Assembly: GCF_005250615.1 (NCBI RefSeq)
Contig: NZ_SULM01000003.1
Coordinates: 62,001 to 126,000 of the forward strand
Reading direction: 5' to 3'
DNA: 64,000 nt
DNA from: Pseudomonas rhizoryzae
Lineage (GTDB): Bacteria; Pseudomonadota; Gammaproteobacteria; Pseudomonadales; Pseudomonadaceae
The translations under genes were made by a program, and so were the position numbers. Positions 29,015 to 36,959 of the stretch are shown here, in pieces (the first letter of the stretch is position 1; every line of letters begins with the position of its first letter). The notes beneath the pieces were generated by a model. The model was given only the letters and a program-made list of their open reading frames with translations, was not told where the DNA came from and searched no databases.

Positions 29015-30033
29015 CCTCTGCCCTGCTCGTGGCCCTCGCCGGCCTGCCCCTGGCCGCCCTGGCCGAACCGACGCTCTACCTCGGCATGAATGGCGGCACC
29101 ATGGAGCGCCTCTATGCCGACAGCGTGCTGCCCGCCTTCGAGAAGGCGCACAACGTCAAGGTGGTGATCGTGCCCGGCACCTCGGCGGACATCCTCGCCA
29201 AGGTCCAGGCCAGTCCGCAGAAGCCGCCGATCCATGTGATGTTCCTCGACGACGGCATCATGTACCGCGCCATCGGCATGAATCTGTGCAGCCCGCTCAA
29301 GCCCAGCGCGGCCCTGGCGCAGATTCCCGACAAGGCCAAGATCAAGGACCAGGCGGCGGCCGTCAGCCTGGGCGTGACCGGCCTGGCCTATAACAGCCGG
29401 CTGTTCAAGGAAAAGGGCTGGGCGGCGCCGACCTCCTGGGCGGACCTGGCCGATCCCAAGTACAAGGGCAAGGTGGTGTTCCAGTCGCTGTCCTCGTCCA
29501 CCTTCGGGCTGCACGGCTTTTTGATGTTCAACCGCCTGCAAGGCGGCACCGAGCAGGACGTCGATCCGGGCTTCAAGGCCTGGCCCACCACCGTCGGCCC
29601 CAATGTGCTGGAGTACATCCCCAGCTCGGCCAAGCTGTCGGAGATGGTGCAGACCGACGAGGCGGCGCTGTTCCCGCTGACGCCCACCCAGGTCACCGCG
29701 CTCAAGCTCAAGGGTATCCCGGTGGAATACGCGCCGCCCAAGGAAGGCGCCGTGGTGCTCAACGTCGCCGAATGCGTGACCGCCAACAACGACCAGCCGG
29801 AGCTGGCCCAGCAACTGGCGGAATACCTGCTGACCCCCGAGGCCCAGGCGCCGGCGCTGGAACTCGGCGACCAGATCCCGTCCAACCCCAACACCCCCAC
29901 CACCGACAAGACCCGCGGCCAGGTGGAGGCCATGCAGAACTACCTGAAGACCGCCGTGACCATCGACTGGGACGAGGTCAACAAGGTACGGCCGCAGTGG
30001 AACGCCCGCTGGAATCGGCAGGTGGAGCGCTAG
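29005..30033 (+). CDS. Periplasmic substrate-binding protein, PotD-like
   Basis: 342 residues with a Sec signal peptide (MRLTSALLVALAGLPLAALA, cleavage before EPTLYLG). The mature part follows the spermidine/putrescine-class fold: ADSVLPAFEKAHNVKVV, then GLAYNSRLFKEKGWAAPTSW and LADPKYKGKV. It is the capture component of the importer encoded upstream. The start overlaps the dehydrogenase gene by ten bases, so transporter and catabolic enzyme are one transcription unit, arguing that the imported molecule is the dehydrogenase substrate. Confidence 0.92.
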   Translation: MRLTSALLVALAGLPLAALAEPTLYLGMNGGTMERLYADSVLPAFEKAHNVKVVIVPGTSADILAKVQASPQKPPIHVMFLDDGIMYRAIGMNLCSPLKPSAALAQIPDKAKIKDQAAAVSLGVTGLAYNSRLFKEKGWAAPTSWADLADPKYKGKVVFQSLSSSTFGLHGFLMFNRLQGGTEQDVDPGFKAWPTTVGPNVLEYIPSSAKLSEMVQTDEAALFPLTPTQVTALKLKGIPVEYAPPKEGAVVLNVAECVTANNDQPELAQQLAEYLLTPEAQAPALELGDQIPSNPNTPTTDKTRGQVEAMQNYLKTAVTIDWDEVNKVRPQWNARWNRQVER

Positions 30034-30135
30034 TCGCTCGAACAGCGCAAACGCACCGGTGGAGGTCGACCCTGGACAACTCGGCTTCGGGGCGACCCTT
30101 CACCCTTGGCGGCTTCCATCCTCAGGAGAGCCGCC

Positions 30136-30483
30136 ATGGCCAACCCGCCCATCACCGTTCTGCGCGATACCCAACCCCTGCCCGTGGTCGATGCCTGCAA
30201 GTGGGAGCGCATCGAAGGCGAGCCCCATACCGTCAACCTCAATGCCTACACCTCCGATGACGGCAGCAAGATCATGGGCACCTGGATCTGCACCCCTGGC
30301 AAGTGGCGCGTCGAGTACGTCAAGTGGGAGTACTGCCACTTCCAGGAGGGTTATTGCATCATCACCCCGGACGGCCAGGAGCCCATCCACCTGAAGGCCG
30401 GCGACATCTTCGTCGTCGAACCCGGTATGAAGGGCACCTGGGAAGTGGTCGAGACGGTGCGCAAGTATTTCGTCTTTGCCTGA
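30136..30483 (+). CDS. Cupin-domain protein (EutQ-like)
   Basis: 115 residues, a single beta-barrel cupin. The C-terminal half reads FQEGYCIITPDGQEPIHLKA followed by GDIFVVEPGMKGTWEVVETV, the pattern of the small cupin_3 group found next to amino acid and amine catabolic genes. The start follows AGGAGA. It is the last gene of the operon, separated by 102 bases from the binding-protein gene, and is followed by a strong hairpin. Function in the pathway is unknown. Confidence 0.85.
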   Translation: MANPPITVLRDTQPLPVVDACKWERIEGEPHTVNLNAYTSDDGSKIMGTWICTPGKWRVEYVKWEYCHFQEGYCIITPDGQEPIHLKAGDIFVVEPGMKGTWEVVETVRKYFVFA

Positions 30484-30491
30484 TCCTGCCA

Positions 30492-30515
30492 GCCCCCGGC
30501 GCTAACGCCGGGGGC
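30492..30515 (+). terminator. Terminator-like hairpin after the cupin gene
   Basis: GCCCCCGGCG pairs perfectly with CGCCGGGGGC around CTAA, eight bases after the stop. No T tract follows, so termination may be Rho-assisted or only partial. Confidence 0.6.
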
Positions 30516-30559
30516 CACGCCTCGGCGACCGTCGACGCCGCGGAAGAAGCGCTCGGCGT

Positions 30560-30758
30560 TCAGCCCAGGGCCTTGAATCCTTCGCCCAGCACGCCGAACC
30601 CCGCCCGGTCACCGCTACCTTGGACTGGGGATCGTTTTCGTAGCTGTCGAAGCCAAGGGACAGCACCAGTACGTCCGGCGCCGCCGCGACCCCTCCAGCC
30701 GGGCGAAGAAATCCGTTTCGGAAGAACCAGGGGGCATCGGCAGCTTGCGATTGCAGCC
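30560..30758 (-). pseudogene. Decayed acetylpolyamine amidohydrolase/histone-deacetylase-family fragment
   Basis: Minus-strand remnant of about 66 codons broken over three frames. In order: GCNRKLPMPPGSSETDFFARLE from 30758, then in another frame APDVLVLSLGFDSYENDPQS plus KVAVTG, then FGVLGEGFKALG ending in TGA at 30560-30562. The VLSLGFDSYENDP block matches the conserved region of bacterial HDAC-like acetylpolyamine amidohydrolases. The N-terminal part and the C-terminal EGGY region are missing. It lies just after a polyamine-type import operon. Confidence 0.7.
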
Positions 30759-30831
30759 CCCGCCCTAGCCCCCGTGCGCCGGACTCACCTTGCTATGCTA
30801 GTCCGTTGGCTATCCCTGCTAAGGAGCTCCC

Positions 30832-31692
30832 ATGGATCCCTACCCTCGCCCTGGCACCTGGCGAGAGCGCCTGTACATCATCATCTTCCACACCCATACC
30901 CCGGCGGGAAAACTCTTCGATACCCTGCTGCTGGCGGTCATCATGGCCAGTCTGACAGTCGTGATGCTGGACAGCATCCAGGCCATCCACCTGCGCTACG
31001 GCAGCTGGCTCTATGGGCTGGAATGGATCTTCACCGCCCTCTTCGCCCTGGAATACCTGCTGCGGGTGTTCTGCGCGCCCCGGCCACGGGACTACGTTTT
31101 CAGCTTCTATGGCCTGATCGATCTGCTGGCCGTGCTGCCGGCCTTCATCGCCCTGCTGGTGCCCGACGCCCAGTATCTGCTGGTCATCCGGGTACTGCGG
31201 ATGATGCGGGTGTTCCGGGTGCTCAAGCTGACGCCCTACCTGAGCCAGGCGGATTTCCTCATGGTGGCGCTGAGCAGCAGCCGCCAGAAGATCACGGTCT
31301 TCCTGCTGGCCATCTGCACCCTGGTGACCATGTTCGGCACCTTCATGTATGTCATCGAAGGACCGGCCAACGGTTTCACCAGCATCCCGCGCAGCATCTA
31401 TTGGGCGGTGGTGACCCTGACCACCGTGGGTTTCGGCGACATGGTGCCCAAGACGGCCCTAGGGCAAACCCTGGCGGGCATGATCATGATCACCGGTTAT
31501 TCGATCATCGCCGTGCCCACCGGGATCTTTACCGCGGAGCTAGCCAACGCCATGCGCAGCGCCACCCTGCAACGCGACTGTCCGCACTGCCAGAAGCCCA
31601 CCCACGAACCCGACTCATCCTTTTGCAGCCGCTGCGGCAGTCCGCTGTTTCCCCGGCAAGAGCAGAGCCCGTCGCAAGAGTCGAAGTCCTAG
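30832..31692 (+). CDS. Kv-type potassium channel with C-terminal zinc ribbon
   Basis: 286 residues, six transmembrane segments. S4 carries arginines every third residue (Arg120, 123, 126, 129 in RVLRMMRVFRVLK), and the selectivity filter is TTVGFGD (197-203), so a voltage-gated K+ channel is expected. After S6 a short soluble tail contains CPHC and CSRC (Cys250, 253, 265, 268), a zinc-ribbon pattern not part of the usual channel core. It follows the decayed amidohydrolase region and stands alone. The ATG follows AAGGAG. Confidence 0.92.
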   Translation: MDPYPRPGTWRERLYIIIFHTHTPAGKLFDTLLLAVIMASLTVVMLDSIQAIHLRYGSWLYGLEWIFTALFALEYLLRVFCAPRPRDYVFSFYGLIDLLAVLPAFIALLVPDAQYLLVIRVLRMMRVFRVLKLTPYLSQADFLMVALSSSRQKITVFLLAICTLVTMFGTFMYVIEGPANGFTSIPRSIYWAVVTLTTVGFGDMVPKTALGQTLAGMIMITGYSIIAVPTGIFTAELANAMRSATLQRDCPHCQKPTHEPDSSFCSRCGSPLFPRQEQSPSQESKS

Positions 31693-31704
31693 AGCGCAGG
31701 TGGC

Positions 31705-32328
31705 CTAGGGAGTGGCCTCGCTGGCATAGCAGGCCCAGGCCGGTCGCGTGGCCAGGCGCTGCAGATAGGCCCCGACCGCCGGTGCCGCGATCCGCTCCAG
31801 CGGGGTGCTGCGCCAGCGGTGCAGCGACAGGCCCAGGGCGATGTCGGCCAGGCTGAACTGCTCGCCCGCCACATAGGGACCATGCTGCGCCAGATGGGCT
31901 TCCAGAATGGCGACCCGGCCGTTCCAGGCGGCTATCCCCTCCGCCAGGCGCTGCGGATCGGGTTCTGGCGGCTGCTGCTTCACCAACGCCAGATAGGCAT
32001 AGCTCCAGGCCGGATTGAGTTCGCTGGCCTGCCAGTCGAGCCACTGATCGACCTGCGCCCGAGCGCGCGGTGCGGTTGGATAAAGCGCCTCGCCACCATG
32101 GGCATTGGCGAGATAGCGCAGGATGCTGTTGGACTCCCAGAGCACGAAGTCGCCGTCCAGTAGCACCGGTATCTGCCCATTGGGATTCCACTGCAGGTAC
32201 TCGGCGGACTGCGCCGAGCGAAAGCCGGCACCCCAGTCCTCGCGCTCATAGGCGAGGCCAAGTTCGTCGAGGCACCAGAGCACCTTGCGCACGTTGATGG
32301 ACGAAACCCGTCCGAGGATCTTCAGCAT
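31705..32328 (-). CDS. Glutathione S-transferase family protein
   Basis: 207 residues. The N-terminal thioredoxin-like domain is complete, with SSINVRKVLWCLDEL (catalytic Ser/Cys region), NPNGQIPVLLDG (cis-Pro) and WESNSILRYLA (glutathione gamma-Glu contact). The C-terminal helical domain contains the capping motif FSLADIALGLSLHRW. The substrate is unknown. The start overlaps the DJ-1-like gene stop by seven bases, so these two form an operon. Confidence 0.9.
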   Translation of the reverse strand: MLKILGRVSSINVRKVLWCLDELGLAYEREDWGAGFRSAQSAEYLQWNPNGQIPVLLDGDFVLWESNSILRYLANAHGGEALYPTAPRARAQVDQWLDWQASELNPAWSYAYLALVKQQPPEPDPQRLAEGIAAWNGRVAILEAHLAQHGPYVAGEQFSLADIALGLSLHRWRSTPLERIAAPAVGAYLQRLATRPAWACYASEATP

Positions 32329-32954
32329 GAGGCGGCGACCTCCAGGGGTTGGCGGCTGAGATAGGGATCGATGTTGCCGAGTGCCCGAGCCACATAGTCT
32401 GACTTTTCCCCCACCGGCGCCACATAGTGCAGGGCCTCGACCGCCGCGTCGCGTCCCACCAAGCGGGCGATGGCCCAAGCCGCCAGATAGCTGGAGGCCA
32501 GGCAACCGCCGGCCGTGGCCAGGTTGCCGCGGGCGAAGAAGGGCTGTTCCAGCACCTCGATGCCGGCTTCCTGCACCCAGGGCTTGGTGGTGAGGTCGGT
32601 ACAGCCGGGCACGCCATCCAGCAGGCCGAGCCGGGCCAGCAGCAGGGTGCCGGAACACTGGGCGCCGATCAGTTGGCGGGCCGGGTCGAGCACGGCGAGT
32701 TGTGCCAGCAACGCCGCGTCCTGGGCGATCTCGCGGGTGCGGATGCCACTGCCCACCAGCACCGCAGCACAATCCGCAAGGTCCTCGAAGCCGGCCTGGC
32801 GCTCCAGGCGCACGCCGTTCATGGAGGTCACCCAGGGCGTGCGCGCCATCAGCGATACCCGCCAGTCCGGACGCTTGATGCGGTTGAGGATGCCCAGGGC
32901 GATCAGGGAGTCGAGTTCGTTGAAGCCGTCGAAGGTGAGGATGGCGAGGTGCAT
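32322..32954 (-). CDS. DJ-1/PfpI family protein
   Basis: 210 residues. The nucleophile elbow is GAQCSGTLLLARLGLLDG, with Cys in the usual AxCxG context, and the N-terminal strand MHLAILTFDGFNELDSL is typical of ThiJ/PfpI proteins of the AraC-associated subgroup but without a DNA-binding domain. Members include isonitrile hydratase, glyoxalase III and chaperone-like proteins; I cannot choose. It is the first gene of a pair with the GST gene. Confidence 0.87.
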   Translation of the reverse strand: MHLAILTFDGFNELDSLIALGILNRIKRPDWRVSLMARTPWVTSMNGVRLERQAGFEDLADCAAVLVGSGIRTREIAQDAALLAQLAVLDPARQLIGAQCSGTLLLARLGLLDGVPGCTDLTTKPWVQEAGIEVLEQPFFARGNLATAGGCLASSYLAAWAIARLVGRDAAVEALHYVAPVGEKSDYVARALGNIDPYLSRQPLEVAASC

Positions 32955-33199
32955 GGGGCGCTGCTCGATATCGGGAGGTTTCCCATTCTCATGCCCCCTC
33001 TCGAACCCGGCCAGATACAGCGCTCAGGCCAGCCAACCATACAGTCCATGCCACGTACAGGCCAGCCGCTCTGGCCTGGGGTTCTAGTTTTACGATAATG
33101 GCATCTAGCCACTAAAGTATTGTAGCTCCGAGTCGATATGTTGTTCTAACTCCCCCACTCTGCCTTTACCGACAGCCCGCAAGTAGTTCAGAGATCACG

Positions 33200-34216
33200 A
33201 TGAACGATGAAATTCGTTACGAGCGGCATGTCAAACGGATATTCCGGCTTCCTCTACTGGTACTGCAGCCGCTGATTCTGTTGATCTGGCCCTTGAGCCT
33301 GCTGAACAATCCGCTGATCGACACCCCCTACCAACCACGCTATCTCGCCGTATTGGTGCTGCTGCTGGCCGTGACCGCGCTGCTCTGCCTGGCGCGTAGC
33401 GCGCGTATGATGAATATCGCCTTCACTGGCAACATCTGGGCGCTCGCCTTCGCCTTTCGGCTGGAGATGAACGATTCCGGGGAGCTGGGGCTTTACTGGA
33501 ATCTACCGATCGCCATCCTGATCACCCTGGGTACCTGTGGCATGACCTATAGGCTCAAGGACTACCTCATCACGCTTTCCGGAGCCTGGTTCATCCTCTT
33601 CGTCGGCCAGGAGCAGCTTGCTCCCGCCACGATGCCCAGGCAGTTGGTATGGATGCTGGTCGTTACGACCCTGGCCATCGGTATCGCCTACAACTACGTC
33701 AACAGCCACTGGATGCGGCGCACCTTCAGCATGAAGGAGCGTTATCGCATCCTGGCGGAAACCGATGCCCTCACCGGGATCGCCAACCGGCGCAAACTGC
33801 TGGTGGAGCTGGAAGCCCTCATAGATTCCAGCAGCGAAAGGCCCTGTCATTTCGTCATGCTCGATGTGGATGACTTCAAGAGCATCAACGATCGCCACGG
33901 GCATCAGGGCGGGGATGAAGTACTGATCGCCCTGGCCACCGCAATGCGCACTCTCGACCCGGCGCTCAGTGTCGGACGCCTCGGCGGCGAAGAATTCGGC
34001 ATCCTGGCGCAAGGGCTGAGCAACGCCCGACTAGATGAACTCCTGGAGCGCTTGCGCACCGGTCTCGCGTGCCACCCGCTCCAGCCGATCACCTTCAGCG
34101 CCGGCGCGATACGGATGCAACTAGGCGAGTCCCTGAGCGACCTCTTGCGACGCGTCGACGAAGCCCTCTATCTGGCCAAACGCCAGGGCAAGGACAGGGT
34201 CGTCTGGTCGTCCTGA
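33200..34216 (+). CDS. Membrane-anchored diguanylate cyclase (GGEEF)
   Basis: 338 residues. The first 175 contain about five or six hydrophobic helices (for example YLAVLVLLLAVTALLCLARS), a MASE-like sensor region I cannot classify further. The GGDEF domain starts near residue 180: DALTGIANRRKLLVEL, VMLDVDDFKSINDRHGHQGG and RLGGEEFGIL, an active-type GGEEF. An RTLD is present but eight residues before the motif rather than five, so a canonical I-site is doubtful. It stands alone. The preceding 245-base gap holds no supported gene. Confidence 0.9.
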   Translation: MNDEIRYERHVKRIFRLPLLVLQPLILLIWPLSLLNNPLIDTPYQPRYLAVLVLLLAVTALLCLARSARMMNIAFTGNIWALAFAFRLEMNDSGELGLYWNLPIAILITLGTCGMTYRLKDYLITLSGAWFILFVGQEQLAPATMPRQLVWMLVVTTLAIGIAYNYVNSHWMRRTFSMKERYRILAETDALTGIANRRKLLVELEALIDSSSERPCHFVMLDVDDFKSINDRHGHQGGDEVLIALATAMRTLDPALSVGRLGGEEFGILAQGLSNARLDELLERLRTGLACHPLQPITFSAGAIRMQLGESLSDLLRRVDEALYLAKRQGKDRVVWSS

Positions 34217-34220
34217 CGCC

Positions 34221-34619
34221 CTACTCCAGCTTCTCCACCTTCACCGGGGTGGTGCCGTCCTCGACCATGTCCACCCGCCGGGCCGCGGCGCGGGACAGGT
34301 CGATGATGCGGCCGCGGATATAGGGGCCTCGGTCGTTGATGCGCACGATGACGGCGCGATCGTTCTCCAGGTTGGTCACCTTGACCTTGGTGCCGAGCGG
34401 CAGGGTCTTGTGGGCGGCGACCAGTTCATTGTTGTCGAAGGTCTCGCCGCTGGCGGTTTCCTTGCCATGGAACTTGCGCGCATAGAAGGAAGCCTTGCCA
34501 CGCTGTTCGAAGCTCGCTTCCTTCTTGACTGGCGCCGCGACGGTCTTGGCATCCTTTTCCTGGCAGGCGGTACAGGCGAGCACCAGGAGCAATACGAGGG
34601 TTCTGGGACGGATGAACAC
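34221..34619 (-). CDS. RlpA-like double-psi beta-barrel lipoprotein
   Basis: 132 residues. A lipoprotein signal is present ([12 protein letters not shown], cleavage before Cys19). The mature part is a single double-psi barrel: [34 protein letters not shown] and [20 protein letters not shown], where the Asp of NDRGP is the usual catalytic residue of RlpA-type lytic transglycosylases. It lacks the SPOR domain of the full-length RlpA, so it is a short paralogue acting on peptidoglycan from the outer membrane. Confidence 0.88.
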   Translation of the reverse strand: MFIRPRTLVLLLVLACTACQEKDAKTVAAPVKKEASFEQRGKASFYARKFHGKETASGETFDNNELVAAHKTLPLGTKVKVTNLENDRAVIVRINDRGPYIRGRIIDLSRAAARRVDMVEDGTTPVKVEKLE

Positions 34620-34756
34620 GTTTCACCTTCCTCTTCTTCTTGGTTCTGGGAAAGCGGTACAGGAGGGCTCGATTCAGCTAGCTATGAACCGACCCAGCCT
34701 GGGGAGGTTCGCCCGGGAGGGCGCTGGGCCGCCCTGTCTGTGACGGGCTCCGCAGG

Positions 34757-35383
34757 CTAGCGCGCCGGCAGCACGTACCTGAGGATGGCGACGAAATGCA
34801 GGACGCTACCGGCCATCACGAAGCCGTGCCAGATACCGTGCCAGTGGCGGAAGCGGTCGTCGAAGACGAAGAACAGGATACCGACGGTGTAGAGCACCCC
34901 GCCAGCGACCAGCCAGCCGAAGCCGGCCTCGCCCAGGGCGGCCTTGAGCGGCCCTACCGCCACCAGCACGATCCAGCCCATGGTGGCGTAGATCACCAAC
35001 GACAGGACGCGCGCCTCCGAGCGCGGCTTGAGCTCCTGCAGCATGCCGATCACGGCCAACCCCCAGACGATGCCGAACAGCGTCCAGCCCCAGGGGCCGC
35101 GCAGCGTCACCAGGCAGAATGGCGTGTAGCTACCGGCGATGAGCAGATAGATCGACAGGTGATCGAGCTTTTGCAACAGGCGCTTCGCCCGTCCCTTCAC
35201 GCTGTGATAGAGGGTGGACACGCTATAGAGGATCACCAGCGCCACGCCGTAGATGGCGACGCTGACGATCCGCCAGGGATCGCCCTGCAGGCTGGCCAGC
35301 ACCACCAGGGTGATGGCCCCGGCCAGGGCCAGCAAGGCGCCGATGAGATGGGTCCAGGCATTGAGGCGTTCGCCGTGGTACAT
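34757..35383 (-). CDS. Hemolysin III / PAQR-type membrane protein
   Basis: 208 residues, seven hydrophobic helices. Family landmarks are RLNAWTHLIGALLAL near the N-terminus, SVSTLYHS and KLDHLSIYLLIAGSYTPF in the middle, and HGIWHGFVMAGSVLHFVAIL at the C-terminus; the histidines and Asp are the presumed metal ligands. The start at MYHGERLNAW follows GGAGG; an earlier in-frame start at 35404 is weaker. Despite the name, hemolytic activity is not expected from family membership alone. Confidence 0.9.
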   Translation of the reverse strand: MYHGERLNAWTHLIGALLALAGAITLVVLASLQGDPWRIVSVAIYGVALVILYSVSTLYHSVKGRAKRLLQKLDHLSIYLLIAGSYTPFCLVTLRGPWGWTLFGIVWGLAVIGMLQELKPRSEARVLSLVIYATMGWIVLVAVGPLKAALGEAGFGWLVAGGVLYTVGILFFVFDDRFRHWHGIWHGFVMAGSVLHFVAILRYVLPAR

Positions 35384-35416
35384 GCGTCCTCCGTAGCTAA
35401 GCACGCGAGGACTGGC

Positions 35417-36778
35417 TCAAGGCTTGGCCGAGCCCTCGCGACGGGCGGTAAGGCGCTCATAACGATCGAGCAGCGGCTGGATGGAGATGCCATGAACCGC
35501 GATGCTCAGGGCGACCACCGACAGGGTCAGGTCGACGATGGTCCCGGCCCAATCGGCCGTGACCTGGTGCGTGAGCGCGTAGCACAGGTAATACAGGCTA
35601 CCAATCCCGCGGATGCCGAACCAGCCGATCAGCCCACCCTGATGGCGATCGATGCGGGTGAAAGGCAGCATGGTCGCCACGCCAAGCGGGCGGATCACCA
35701 CGAACAGTAGGGCGCCCAACAGCAAGGCCCGGCTGTCCCAGTGGGTGATGAGCACCACGCCGAGCAAGGTCACCAGCAGCACCTCGAAGGAGCGCTCCAC
35801 CAGGCTACCGAAGGCGAGCATGTCGCCCATCATCACGCCGGCGGCCATCCGGGGTTCTTCGATGTCCTCGGCATTGGCCACCGTGGCGCGCTCCGGTGCC
35901 CCGGTCAGGTGGCCGATCACCGGTTGCGCCAGCTGCTCGGAGGGCGTTTCCGCATTGCCGGAGGTCTGCACCTCGGCCTGGCGCAGGCCCAGGCCGGCGG
36001 CGAATACCGCGAGAAAGCCGAACGCGCCGATCTCGTCGGCCAGCACATAGGACAGCGCGATCAGCGCCAGGGCGAGGAAATCGTTGGGCGAAAGGGTGCT
36101 GTCGCCGTGCCGGGTGCGCAGAAAGATCATCAGCCGGCCCACCCCCTTGCCCATGGCGTAGCCCAGCAGCAGGCCCGCCGGCACGCCCCAGACCACGCTC
36201 TTGAGGAACCAGGCCAGCGTCCAGTCCCACTGCAATTCGCCATGGTGCAACAGCAGCAGACCGAGCAGCACGAAGGGGAAGGCAGTGCCGTCGTTGAGCC
36301 CCGCCTCGCCGGAGAGCCCGAAGCGTACCAGGTCGAAATCCTGCGCATGGTTGACCTGCACCAACCCGGCCAACACCGGATCGGTGGGCGCGAGGATGGC
36401 GCCGATCAGCAGGGCCACGCCCCAGGGCAGGCCCAGCAGGTAGTGCGCCACCAGGCAGACCCCGGCGATGCTGAGGATCATCACCGGTCCGGCCAGCAGA
36501 TAGGCGCCATGCCAGGAAGAACGGTGGAACGACAGCCGTAGCTTGAGGCCGCTGACGAACAGCGAGAACAGCACGGCCACCTCGGTCAGATGACCGATCC
36601 AGGTCGCGGATTCCTGGAAGTCGACCTCGGCCAGGCCCAAGCCAATCGGACTGATGAGCATGCCAAAGGCCAGGCAGACCACCGAGGTGGTCACCGGCAG
36701 CCAGCGCAGGTAGGCGGAGGTCAGGGCCAGGATCATCAACAACGATCCCAACACCCCGACCCAGACGAGAAAAGTCAT
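35417..36778 (-). CDS. CPA1-type Na+(K+)/H+ antiporter
   Basis: 453 residues with about 12 helices. The conserved transport core is visible: LAPTDPVLAG, FGLSGEAGLNDGTAFPFVLLG (split: FGLSGEAGLN, DGTAFPFVLLG) and WFGIRGIGSLYYLCYA. The SGEAGLNDG acidic pair is the usual ion site of NhaP-like antiporters. A hydrophilic loop between residues ~265 and 310 has no match I know. I start at MTFLVWVGVLG; the frame is open far upstream but without family support and no clear ribosome site is seen. The hemolysin-III gene follows on the same strand. Confidence 0.85.
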   Translation of the reverse strand: MTFLVWVGVLGSLLMILALTSAYLRWLPVTTSVVCLAFGMLISPIGLGLAEVDFQESATWIGHLTEVAVLFSLFVSGLKLRLSFHRSSWHGAYLLAGPVMILSIAGVCLVAHYLLGLPWGVALLIGAILAPTDPVLAGLVQVNHAQDFDLVRFGLSGEAGLNDGTAFPFVLLGLLLLHHGELQWDWTLAWFLKSVVWGVPAGLLLGYAMGKGVGRLMIFLRTRHGDSTLSPNDFLALALIALSYVLADEIGAFGFLAVFAAGLGLRQAEVQTSGNAETPSEQLAQPVIGHLTGAPERATVANAEDIEEPRMAAGVMMGDMLAFGSLVERSFEVLLVTLLGVVLITHWDSRALLLGALLFVVIRPLGVATMLPFTRIDRHQGGLIGWFGIRGIGSLYYLCYALTHQVTADWAGTIVDLTLSVVALSIAVHGISIQPLLDRYERLTARREGSAKP

Positions 36779-36959
36779 AGGGGTAGCGTGATCCAGAACT
36801 GAAGAACGAGAGCGGGTGACGGGCGACCGTCCTCTGATGGAGACTGCGCCAACGTAGCCGCGGTGCCGCCGGTCTGCCGAATGGCGCGCACCCAGGTGAC
36901 CCCAAGCCCGCAGCCGGGGTCCCATGTTCCATAGTCCTCCACGGAAGGCCTCTTCTCGC

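Noticed and set aside
36924-36959. Earlier in-frame start for the SUV3-like helicase
   Set aside because: Twelve extra codons add no conserved sequence; 36960 kept, though uncertain.
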